A DNA stretch of 30,958 nt from Elusimicrobia bacterium UBA6262 (lineage in GTDB: Bacteria > CAYTYR01 > UBA6262): contig DJVG01000067.1 in the NCBI GenBank assembly GCA_002441095.1, positions 1 to 30,958 on the forward strand. Reading direction: 5' to 3'. Shown here piece after piece: positions 1 to 8,387 of this stretch. Numbering within the stretch: the first letter of the stretch is position 1; each line of letters opens with the position of its first letter. The position numbers and the translations under genes were made by a program. The notes below the pieces were generated by a model. It had not been told where the DNA came from and ran no database searches. It saw only the letters and a program-made list of their open reading frames with translations.

Positions 1-984
1 AAGCTGGCCTCCAACGAAAACCCGCTGGGGCCATCCCCAAAAGCGCTCCAGGCGGTCAAAAAGGCCCTTAAAACCGTTTTTCTCTACCCAGAGGGCAGTG
101 GAATACTTTTAAAGCAGAAAATCGCCAGAAAACTGGGTTTACGGCCTTCTAACATAATTTTGGGCAACGGATCTGATGAATTAATAGAGATCATCGGCAA
201 AACTATTTTAAATCCCGGTGATGAAATAATTGTCTCTACCGACGGGTTTATCCGCTATAAAATGGCCGGGGACCTGATGTGTTGCGGGGTAATAGCAGTT
301 CCTAGCATGAATTACAAGCATAATTTGCCGGGCATGAAAGCTGCCGTCACTCTCCAAACCAAGATAATATTTATCGCCAATCCGAACAATCCCACCGGAA
401 CATATGTGACTGACCGGGAATTGAAAGAGTTCTTTCAGGGGCTGAGGGAGGATATCATCGTCGTTTTCGACGAGGCCTATTATGAATACGCGACGCAAAA
501 AGATTATCCCCAGACCATGGACTATCTGCAGCAAGGCAAGAATGTGATCATCCTGCGGACCTTTTCCAAGATCTATGCCCTGGCGGGGCTGAGAGTGGGT
601 TATGGTCTAGCTGGCGAAGAATTGATTTCTTTTCTGGAACGGGTGCGGCCGCCGTTCAATGTGAATTCCCTGGCCCAGGTAGCGGCTGAAGCGAGCCTGG
701 ATGATAAACAGCAAGTCAAGAGAAGCCTGGCCATGGTGGAAAAGGAAAGAAAGAAACTTTACCAGGAGCTGGATAAACTGCCGGTAGCCTATATTCCCAG
801 CGCTACAAATTTTATCCTGATCGACCTGAAACGGGAAGCTGGGGAGATCAGCAAGAAGTTACTGGCCAGCGGCATCATTATCAGGCCGATGGGAGAATAC
901 GGCCTGTCTACCTGCATCCGGGTGACGATCGGCTTGCCAGCGGAGAATAAAAAGTTCATCACGATATTAAAAAAGCAGGTGTAA
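1..984 (+). CDS. hisC: Histidinol-phosphate/aromatic aminotransferase HisC (5' truncated)
   Basis: PLP-dependent class I/II aminotransferase that moves amino groups to histidinol-phosphate and, in this family, often to phenylpyruvate or hydroxyphenylpyruvate. The frame is open from base 1 and begins with KLASNENPLGPSPKAL, the conserved N-terminal HisC motif, so only about 30 residues are missing; 327 codons remain. Visible motifs are NPNNPTG (substrate/PLP region), VVFDEAYYEY (PLP pyridine-binding Asp, Tyr) and RTFSKIYALAGLRVGYG, which holds the Schiff-base lysine. It heads a run of aromatic amino-acid genes, so the likely role here is the last transamination of Phe/Tyr synthesis (the 'hisHb' role), possibly shared with histidine synthesis. 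The family call is firm; the substrate is inferred from context. Confidence 0.93.
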   Translation, partial: KLASNENPLGPSPKALQAVKKALKTVFLYPEGSGILLKQKIARKLGLRPSNIILGNGSDELIEIIGKTILNPGDEIIVSTDGFIRYKMAGDLMCCGVIAVPSMNYKHNLPGMKAAVTLQTKIIFIANPNNPTGTYVTDRELKEFFQGLREDIIVVFDEAYYEYATQKDYPQTMDYLQQGKNVIILRTFSKIYALAGLRVGYGLAGEELISFLERVRPPFNVNSLAQVAAEASLDDKQQVKRSLAMVEKERKKLYQELDKLPVAYIPSATNFILIDLKREAGEISKKLLASGIIIRPMGEYGLSTCIRVTIGLPAENKKFITILKKQV

Positions 985-1037
985 AGGTGTAAAGGTGTAG
1001 AGGTGTAGAGGTGTAAAGGTGTAAAGGTGTAGAGGTA
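977..1037. repeat. 8-bp tandem repeat AGGTGTAA/AGGTGTAG
   Basis: Seven full units plus a partial one of an octamer AGGTGTAR overlap the hisC stop codon and fill most of the hisC-aroF gap. Units alternate irregularly between A and G at the last base. A related degenerate stretch lies at 26957-26985. Confidence 0.9.
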
Positions 1038-1062
1038 AATAAAAGAGACGGGAAGATAAAAA

Positions 1063-2076
<1,014 letters not shown>

Positions 2077-2265
2077 CTGTTGATAGTTCATAGTTTATAG
2101 AAAAAGCAAAAAGATCGTTCGTGGTTGGTGGTTCGTCGTTGGTGGTAAGAACAAAACGGTTCACAGTCGGTGGTTCGCAGTCCGCGGATGGCAGTTGAAT
2201 TAAAAACAGTTAGAAGTGATAAGTGTAAAGTTTTAACTTAAAACTAGATTTCATGAAGGTTTACC
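2077..2265. repeat. Degenerate short-word repeats between aroF and tyrA
   Basis: No gene. The first part (about 2078-2100) repeats GTTGATAGTTCATAGTTTATAG-like words. The second (about 2117-2200) repeats GTTCGTGGTTGGTGGTTCG-like words in imperfect tandem. A modest AAGGT element at 2253-2257 precedes the tyrA ATG. No convincing terminator separates the genes. Confidence 0.7.
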
Positions 2266-3129
2266 ATGAATAAAATAAAAACAGTAGCGATAATAGGAGT
2301 GGGGTTGATCGGCGGATCGCTGGGTATGGCTTGGAAGAAAAGCCGGGCAGTGGGCAAAGTGATCGGTATCGGCCGGCATCCGGAGAAGCTCAAAAAAGCG
2401 AAGCAGTTAAAAGCGATAGATGAATTTACCACTGATTTCCAGGCTGGGGTCAAGGACGCTGACCTGGTAGTGATCTGTACGCCGGTGGGCCTGATCGCTC
2501 CGACGATCAAAAGAATACTGCCAGCTTTGAAAAAAGATTGTATTGTCACTGATGTAGGCAGTGTAAAAGCGCCGGTAGTAGCAATGGCAGAAAAGATCCT
2601 GCGGGCCAAGAAGATCCATTTTATCGGCGGGCACCCGATGGCCGGCAGTGAGCAAGCCGGTATCAGCAATGCCCAAAGCGATTTGTTTAAAAAAGCAGTC
2701 TGGATACTGACGCCAGGGAGCCATACTTCGCTCAAAGAAATGTCCCTGCTGCATCACTTGATCAGCAAGACCGGGGTGAAGGTGATATTACTGGATCCTA
2801 AAAAACATGACCAGATAGTTTCAGTCACCAGCCACCTGCCGCATTTGCTCGCCGCCAGTTTAGTGAATTTCCTGGCGGCCCAAAACCGCAAAAATAAAAA
2901 TACCATTAATCTTACTGCCGGAGGATTCCGGGATATGACGCGTATTGCGTCTTCTTCGCCGGAGATCTGGGCGGATATCTCCCTGATGAATAGGCAGGAG
3001 ATCATAAAAGCTTTAGCCGAGTTTAACCGCTTGACCAGTCGCATGATCAGCGCGCTTAAGGCTAACAAGAGAAAACAAGTGTTTAGTCTCTTTGCGCAAG
3101 CAAAACAAACACGGGATCGGATGATTTAG
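2266..3129 (+). CDS. tyrA: Prephenate/arogenate dehydrogenase
   Basis: Oxidative decarboxylation of prephenate (or arogenate) to hydroxyphenylpyruvate (or tyrosine) with NAD(P). At 287 residues it is a single TyrA domain pair without a fused chorismate mutase or ACT domain. The N-terminal Rossmann motif GVGLIGGSLG is at 11-20, CTPVG at 71-75, and the catalytic-histidine motif GGHPMAGSE at 121-129, followed by the HDQIVSVTSHLPH dimerisation-helix signature. The stop TAG overlaps the aroA GTG start by one base, so the two are translationally coupled. Cofactor and substrate preference cannot be read confidently. Confidence 0.94.
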   Translation: MNKIKTVAIIGVGLIGGSLGMAWKKSRAVGKVIGIGRHPEKLKKAKQLKAIDEFTTDFQAGVKDADLVVICTPVGLIAPTIKRILPALKKDCIVTDVGSVKAPVVAMAEKILRAKKIHFIGGHPMAGSEQAGISNAQSDLFKKAVWILTPGSHTSLKEMSLLHHLISKTGVKVILLDPKKHDQIVSVTSHLPHLLAASLVNFLAAQNRKNKNTINLTAGGFRDMTRIASSSPEIWADISLMNRQEIIKALAEFNRLTSRMISALKANKRKQVFSLFAQAKQTRDRMI

Positions 3130-4412
3130 TGCAACAGTTAGTCATGAACAAGGTTGATAGATTAAAAGGCGCGGTGACTGTCCCGGGAGATAAGTCAATT
3201 TCGCATCGGGCAGTGATGTTTGCCGCTTTGAGTGAGGGAAAGAGCGCTATTTTTAATTTTTTAGAAAGTGAAGATTGCCAGAATACCAAAAAAGCTTTTC
3301 AGCAGTTGGGGATAAAATTCTCCACTCGCGGGAAAGCTTTAATTGTTTATGGGCAGGGGCTTTATGGATTGAGAGCTTCTGAAAAGCCGATAGATTGCGG
3401 CAATTCAGGTACGACCATGCGTTTGCTCAGCGGCATCCTGGCTGGTCAGGAATTTACGTCTGTTGTGACCGGGGATAAATACCTGCGCCGCCGTCCGATG
3501 AAAAGGGTGATCACTCCTTTACGCATCATGGGAGCGAAGATAGAAGCAGTGCGTGATGAATTAGCTCCTCTGAAGATATACGGCGGCGATTTGCAGGGCA
3601 TAGATTATAATTTGCCGGTAGCCAGCGCCCAGGTTAAATCATGCGTGCTCCTGGCAGGATTATACGCTGACGGGAAAACCAGCGTAGTTGAACCAGTGCC
3701 TACACGTGACCATACGGAACGGATGCTGGGTTATCTTGGAGCTAAGATCAGTAAAAAAGGATTAACAACATCGGTGCAGGGAAATACCAGGTTGAAAGGA
3801 AATACGATCATTGTGCCGGGAGATATTTCATCAGCTGCTTTCCTGCTGGTAGCTGCCAGCATTGTACCAGGATCCAAAGTAGTGATCCGGAAAGTGGGCA
3901 TTAATCCTACCAGGAACGGGATCATAAGTGTACTTAAAAAAATGGGCGCGAAGATCACGATCAGGAACAAACGTACTTTTGGCGCTGAGCCAGTGGCGGA
4001 CCTGGAAGTGCGTGCCAGCAACCTACATGGCATAACCATTGCCGGCAAGATAATTCCCAATATTATCGATGAGATACCTGTCCTGGCAGTAGCGGCAGCT
4101 ATGGCCCGGGGGAAAACAATTATCCGGGGAGCCAAAGAACTGCGTGTCAAAGAAACTGACCGGATAAAATCCATGGCCTCGCAACTAAAGAAAATGGGTG
4201 CAAATATATCCGAACGGAAAGACGGGCTGGTGATCCAAGGCCCGGCTAAACTAAAAGGCGCGGTGGTAGATAGCTTTGGCGACCACCGGACAGCCATGAG
4301 CCTGGCAGTAGCAGCTTTAGCGGCAGAAGGAAAAACAGTGATCAAAGACACTGCCTGTATCAATACTTCTTTTCCCGGTTTTACAAAAATATTAGGAAAG
4401 ATATCCCAGTGA
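3129..4412 (+). CDS. aroA: 3-phosphoshikimate 1-carboxyvinyltransferase (EPSP synthase)
   Basis: Transfers enolpyruvyl from PEP to shikimate-3-phosphate, the sixth shikimate-pathway step. The 427-residue length is normal. Motifs: GDKSISHRA (20-28), DCGNSGTTMRL, GDKYLRRRPM, TRDHTERML, RVKETDRI (about 338-345) and GDHRTAMSLAVAAL (about 384-397). The start used is GTG at 3129, overlapping tyrA; an in-frame ATG at 3144 is a credible alternative since homology begins near VDRLKG. It ends in a 4-base overlap with cmk. Its position between tyrA and cmk matches the tyrA-aroA-cmk-rpsA linkage of other bacteria. Confidence 0.95.
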   Translation: MQQLVMNKVDRLKGAVTVPGDKSISHRAVMFAALSEGKSAIFNFLESEDCQNTKKAFQQLGIKFSTRGKALIVYGQGLYGLRASEKPIDCGNSGTTMRLLSGILAGQEFTSVVTGDKYLRRRPMKRVITPLRIMGAKIEAVRDELAPLKIYGGDLQGIDYNLPVASAQVKSCVLLAGLYADGKTSVVEPVPTRDHTERMLGYLGAKISKKGLTTSVQGNTRLKGNTIIVPGDISSAAFLLVAASIVPGSKVVIRKVGINPTRNGIISVLKKMGAKITIRNKRTFGAEPVADLEVRASNLHGITIAGKIIPNIIDEIPVLAVAAAMARGKTIIRGAKELRVKETDRIKSMASQLKKMGANISERKDGLVIQGPAKLKGAVVDSFGDHRTAMSLAVAALAAEGKTVIKDTACINTSFPGFTKILGKISQ

Positions 4413-5080
4413 CGAAAAATTCTTTTGTGATCGCCATCGATGGCCCGGCTGGGGCCGGCAAAAGCACGATTGCCAGGATGCTGGCAGGAAAATTAGGATA
4501 TGTTTATATCGATTCAGGCGCTATGTACCGGTCCATTACCTGGCTGGCGATGCGCTCAGGATTTTCTTTGCAGGATGATAAAAAACTGGTAGCCCTGGCA
4601 AAGAAGACTAAATTGTGTTTTAAAAAACATCAGCGTCAAATGAAATTATTCATCAATGGCAAACCAGTGACTAAAGCTATCCGTACGCCTGAGGTGACTG
4701 CCAATATCTGCTATATCGCTGATAATCCCCATATACGGCAGATCATGGTCAAGCTGCAGCAGAAGATCGGCCAAGCCGGCGGCATAGTGATGGAAGGCCG
4801 GGATATCGGGACTAAGGTATTTCCCGGGGCTGATTTTAAATTTTACCTGGATGCCTCGGCGCAGGAACGGGCGAACAGGAGATACCGGGAATTCAAAGCC
4901 CGCGGGGTCAAGGCCAGTTTGCGGGATATTTTAAAGGATATTAAGATCAGGGACCATAAGGACAAAACCAGGACTGTCAGCCCGCTGAAAAAAGCCCAGG
5001 GCAGTATTGTTATAGATTCCAGTAAAATGACTATCAATGAAGTAGTCAACAAACTAATAGAAAAGATAAAATTGTATTAG
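4409..5080 (+). CDS. cmk: (d)CMP kinase
   Basis: Phosphorylates CMP and dCMP with ATP. The 223-residue protein has the P-loop GPAGAGKST at 12-20, the YIDSGAMYR nucleotide-binding motif, the MEGRDIGTKVFPGADFKFYLDAS segment typical of bacterial cytidylate kinases, and the lid-region RDHKDKTR. Translation starts at GTG inside the aroA stop. A 168-bp gap with strong inverted repeats separates it from plsC. Confidence 0.95.
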   Translation: MTKNSFVIAIDGPAGAGKSTIARMLAGKLGYVYIDSGAMYRSITWLAMRSGFSLQDDKKLVALAKKTKLCFKKHQRQMKLFINGKPVTKAIRTPEVTANICYIADNPHIRQIMVKLQQKIGQAGGIVMEGRDIGTKVFPGADFKFYLDASAQERANRRYREFKARGVKASLRDILKDIKIRDHKDKTRTVSPLKKAQGSIVIDSSKMTINEVVNKLIEKIKLY

Positions 5081-5090
5081 CTCGCTGTCA

Positions 5091-5226
5091 CGCTGAGTCG
5101 TTTTCCGCCACTAAAACGTTGGCGGACGCAGCGAAAATCGTGTATGTGATAGCTTGAATTTGCTGTAAGCAAATTCACCCGCCGGTCATTTTGGAGGGCC
5201 GAACGTTTTCTACACGACATTCAGCG
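5091..5226. repeat. Long imperfect inverted repeat between cmk and plsC
   Basis: Nested complementary arms surround a central hairpin: CGCTGA (5091-5096) with TCAGCG (5221-5226), TCGTGTA (5138-5144) with TACACGA (5211-5217), and the centre GAATTTGC (5156-5163)/GCAAATTC (5169-5176). A separate mini-hairpin CCGCCA...TGGCGG (5105-5126) sits in the left arm. The element lies inside the operon, so it may act as a processing site, attenuator or inserted element rather than a full terminator. Confidence 0.7.
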
Positions 5227-5248
5227 GCCGCGCTCGCTGGGAGTATTG

Positions 5249-5878
5249 ATGTTGTATTTCTTAGGGCACAGTTTATTTAAACTGATATTTACCCTGGGCT
5301 TCCGGCTCAAGGTCAGGGGCGCAGAAAATGTTCCTCATGACGGGCCGTCTTTGATCTGCGCCAATCACCAGAGTTTTATTGATCCGCCGCTGGTTGGTTC
5401 GTCATTAAAACGTCCAATTAACTATATGGCGCGGCATGACCTTTTCACTGTGCCGGTTTTGGGTTGGCTGATTTCCAGGGTCAAAGCATTTCCGGTGAAA
5501 CGTTCGGGTGTCGGCGATCCAGGCGCGTTCAAGAATATTCAGCGTTTGTTGGAAGAAAAGGAAATTGTCCTGCTTTTCCCGGAAGGTACCCGCAGCCGTG
5601 ACGGGTACCTGCAAAAACCTTTGCCAGGGGCAGGATTGATCGTTTATCAAGCCAAAGACATCCCGGTGATACCTTGCTATGTCCATGGGTCACGGGAAGT
5701 ATTGCCCAGGGGCAGTAAATTTTTGCATTACCATCAGTTGGTGGTGACCTTTGGCCCGCCGATAGATTTCAGCTCCTATTACCAGAAGGAAAAGTCCAAG
5801 GACTTGTACCGGGAAATGAGCGCCAGGATAATGCTCGAGATCGCCAACTTGAAAGCAAAAGTGAATGATCAAAATTAA
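5249..5878 (+). CDS. plsC: 1-acyl-sn-glycerol-3-phosphate acyltransferase
   Basis: Adds the second acyl chain to lysophosphatidic acid to give phosphatidic acid at the inner membrane. The 209 residues carry the acyltransferase block I NHQSFID (39-45, H-x4-D) and block III FPEGTRSR (about 110-117), with a hydrophobic N-terminus. I chose ATG 5249 because GGGAG at 5239-5243 is well spaced from it; a TTG at 5246 is also in frame. The 3' end overlaps ispH by 14 bases. The cmk-plsC-ispH-rpsA order resembles that seen in some Firmicutes. Confidence 0.92.
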   Translation: MLYFLGHSLFKLIFTLGFRLKVRGAENVPHDGPSLICANHQSFIDPPLVGSSLKRPINYMARHDLFTVPVLGWLISRVKAFPVKRSGVGDPGAFKNIQRLLEEKEIVLLFPEGTRSRDGYLQKPLPGAGLIVYQAKDIPVIPCYVHGSREVLPRGSKFLHYHQLVVTFGPPIDFSSYYQKEKSKDLYREMSARIMLEIANLKAKVNDQN

Positions 5879-6713
5879 ACTTGCCAAACATGCTGGTTTT
5901 TGTTTCGGGGTAAAGCGGGCCGTGAACCTGGCCTTGAAAACCGCAGCTGAAAACAAAACCAAAAAAATAGCCACTGTAGGGCCGATCATCCATAATCCGC
6001 AGGTCACCCAGGAGTTAGCCGTTAAGGGTATCATCGACGTGGCAAAACCGCAAAAGGTACGCTCAGGCATTGTGATCGTCTGTTCCCATGGCATGCATCC
6101 CCTGGTCCTGAAAAAACTGCAGAAAAAGAAAGTAACTATTGTCGATGCCACCTGCCCCTTTGTCCGGAAAATAGAAAATATAGTCAGGAAACTTAAAAAA
6201 GAGAACTATACGATAATTATTACGGGGGACAAGGAACACCCGGAAGTAAAAGCGATCACCGGGTATGCCGGCAAAAAAGTGATCCTGATCGAAAGCATTG
6301 CCGCCGCCAGGAAATTGCCCCGGTCCAAGAAGATCGGGGTAGTGGCCCAAACCACCCAGTCGGTGGAAAAATATAAATTAATCTGCCGCGAGCTAAAGAA
6401 GAAAACAGAACATTTAAAAATATTCAATACTATTTGTGACGCGACGCAGAAGCGTCAGGAAGAAGCTGTATGCCTGTCCCGGGAAGTAGAAAAAATGATC
6501 GTCATAGGAGGATACAATAGCGCCAATACAAAAAGATTAGCTAAGCTCTGCCAGGAACTGGGACGTCCCACCAGGCATATAGAGCAGGCCAGGGACCTGG
6601 ACCGGGAATTCTTAAGAAACACAAACAGCGTCGCTGTTTTGGCAGGCGCGTCAACGCCTGACTGGATCATTAATGATGTGATCGTACGAATAAAACAAAC
6701 GGAGGAATCATAG
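5865..6713 (+). CDS. ispH: 4-hydroxy-3-methylbut-2-enyl diphosphate reductase
   Basis: Last enzyme of the non-mevalonate (MEP) isoprenoid pathway, a [4Fe-4S] protein producing IPP and DMAPP. All three cluster cysteines are visible: C13 (GFCFGVKRA), C97 (VDATCPF) and C191 (NTICDATQKRQ). Conserved HNPQV, SHGMHP, GDKEHPEV, QTTQSVEKY, GGYNSANTKRL and AGASTPDWII segments are present. The 282-residue length fits the stand-alone enzyme, not the IspH-S1 fusion. It lies five bases ahead of rpsA. Confidence 0.96.
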   Translation: MIKIKLAKHAGFCFGVKRAVNLALKTAAENKTKKIATVGPIIHNPQVTQELAVKGIIDVAKPQKVRSGIVIVCSHGMHPLVLKKLQKKKVTIVDATCPFVRKIENIVRKLKKENYTIIITGDKEHPEVKAITGYAGKKVILIESIAAARKLPRSKKIGVVAQTTQSVEKYKLICRELKKKTEHLKIFNTICDATQKRQEEAVCLSREVEKMIVIGGYNSANTKRLAKLCQELGRPTRHIEQARDLDREFLRNTNSVAVLAGASTPDWIINDVIVRIKQTEES

Positions 6714-6718
6714 GTATT

Positions 6719-8383
6719 ATGGAAATGCAGAATGATTGGATGGAAGAAGCTCTGAAAACGAGCAAAGAGCGGTACCAGGACGGTGATATTGTCACCGGAA
6801 AGGTCGTGGGCGTCACTAATGACGGCTTGATCGTGGATATCGGGATAAAGAGCGAAGGTTTGATCCCGCTCAGCGATTTTGACAAGGATGAACAGGATTT
6901 TAAAATTGGCGACCCTATTGAAGTGCTCTTGCTCAGGAAAGAATCAAAGACCGGACAGGTGCTTCTTTCATTTCAGCAGGCCCGGGAGATCAGGCACTGG
7001 GATAAGCTGGAACAATCATTTAAGGAAAACGCTATTCTTGACGGTGTGATCAAAAGAAAGGTAAAAGGCGGCGTTAATGTGGAAGTTTTTGATAATGAAG
7101 TATTTATGCCGGCCAGCCAGGTAGGATTATCCTATATCAAGGACCTGGATACCATGATGGACCAGGCGGTACGCGTAAAGATCATAAAATTTGACCGGTC
7201 TAAAATGAACGTGGTCGTATCGCAGAGAGTGATCCTGGAAGAAGAAATGCTCCAGAAAAAAGAAAAACTCTGGGCAGAATTGCAGGAAGGGCAGATCAGG
7301 AAAGGCCTGATCAAAAATATTACTGATTTCGGGGCCTTCATTGACCTGGGCGGCAGTGAGGGATTATTGCATATCAATGATATCAGCTGGGGTAAGGTAA
7401 AAAAAGTGAGCGATGTCCTGAAAGTCGGGGAAGAAATTGATATTAAAGTGCTCCAGCTGGACCGGATCAACCAGAAGATCTCATTGGGCTTGAAACAACT
7501 GAGCCAGGACCCCTGGGTGAGCATCAAGAAAAAATACCCGGTGGATTCCGTAGTTTCCGGCAAAGTAGTGTCGCTGGCGGATTTCGGGGCTTTTGTGGAA
7601 CTGGAAGAAGGGATTGAAGGATTGATCCATGTGTCGGAAATGTCCTGGGTGGAATTTGTGAAGCATCCTTCTAAAATCATGAAAGCGGGGGATGTGGTCC
7701 AGGCCAAAGTGCTGGCTATTGACGAGGAAAAAAGAAAATTATCGCTGGGCTTGAAACAAGTCCAGCCCAATCCGTGGGCGACTGCCGCGGCCAAATATAA
7801 GATCGGTAGCAGGGTGACAGGCATTGTTTCCCATCTCGCGCCGTTTGGCGCCTTCATCAGGATGGAGGACGGGATCGAAGGATTGATCCATGTCAGTGAC
7901 CTTTCCTGGCAGGAAAAAATAAGCCATCCCCAGCAGGTATTAAAAGTCAATGACCGGGTCGAGGCCATGGTCCTGAGATTAGACGCTAAGGAAGAAAAGC
8001 TTTCGCTTGGCTTTAAGCAGATCCAGGAAAACCCGGTGGCTGGCTACAAGGCCGGGGAAAATGTCGAAGCTGAGATCACGGAAATCGTGGAACAGGGTAT
8101 GGTCGTGATGGTCGGGCAAAAAATACACGGTTTTATCCATGTCTCGCAGATCACCAGTGAATTTACGGAAAAACCAACAGCCGGATTCAAGGTCGGCCAA
8201 AAAGTAATTGCCAGGATCAGCAAGGTGGACCTGGATGATGCCAAGCTCAGCTTGAGCATTAAGGATTATGATAAAGGAGTAAGAAAAGAAACAGTCGCAA
8301 AATACACTAAAACTACTGAACAAAAAGTAACTTTTGGCGATGTGCTGGGAGACCAGCTGGCGAGGTTCAGGAAGAAAGAATAG
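6719..8383 (+). CDS. rpsA: 30S ribosomal protein S1, six S1 domains
   Basis: RNA-binding ribosomal protein that helps mRNA recruitment. Six S1 (OB-fold) repeats fill 554 residues, beginning near DGDIVTGKVV (about 22), NAILDGVIKR (about 103), EGQIRKGLIK (about 189), PVDSVVSGKV (about 274), KIGSRVTGIV (about 360) and KAGENVEAEI (about 440). Repeats 3-5 have the full FGAF...GLLH/GLIHVSDLSW signature; repeats 1, 2 and 6 are divergent, as in E. coli S1. GGAGGA at 6701-6706, inside the end of ispH, is the likely ribosome binding site. Length is close to E. coli S1. Confidence 0.95.
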   Translation: MEMQNDWMEEALKTSKERYQDGDIVTGKVVGVTNDGLIVDIGIKSEGLIPLSDFDKDEQDFKIGDPIEVLLLRKESKTGQVLLSFQQAREIRHWDKLEQSFKENAILDGVIKRKVKGGVNVEVFDNEVFMPASQVGLSYIKDLDTMMDQAVRVKIIKFDRSKMNVVVSQRVILEEEMLQKKEKLWAELQEGQIRKGLIKNITDFGAFIDLGGSEGLLHINDISWGKVKKVSDVLKVGEEIDIKVLQLDRINQKISLGLKQLSQDPWVSIKKKYPVDSVVSGKVVSLADFGAFVELEEGIEGLIHVSEMSWVEFVKHPSKIMKAGDVVQAKVLAIDEEKRKLSLGLKQVQPNPWATAAAKYKIGSRVTGIVSHLAPFGAFIRMEDGIEGLIHVSDLSWQEKISHPQQVLKVNDRVEAMVLRLDAKEEKLSLGFKQIQENPVAGYKAGENVEAEITEIVEQGMVVMVGQKIHGFIHVSQITSEFTEKPTAGFKVGQKVIARISKVDLDDAKLSLSIKDYDKGVRKETVAKYTKTTEQKVTFGDVLGDQLARFRKKE

Positions 8384-8387
8384 GGTA

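Noticed and set aside
977..1037. Possible CRISPR array
   Set aside because: 8-bp contiguous units without spacers and no cas genes anywhere in the window.
3731..4363. Minus-strand ORF opposite aroA
   Set aside because: No family signal; aroA motifs on the + strand cover the whole span.
6563..6572. GGGACGTCCC palindrome in ispH resembling the RAYT end word
   Set aside because: Lies in a conserved coding segment and shares only seven bases with the element end; likely chance.
7132..7968. Minus-strand ORF opposite rpsA
   Set aside because: Shadow of the repetitive S1 domains; low-complexity Ser-rich translation.
8334..8387. Upstream extension of the barrel-protein ORF
   Set aside because: It lies inside the rpsA coding end and would put 18 residues before a clear signal peptide.
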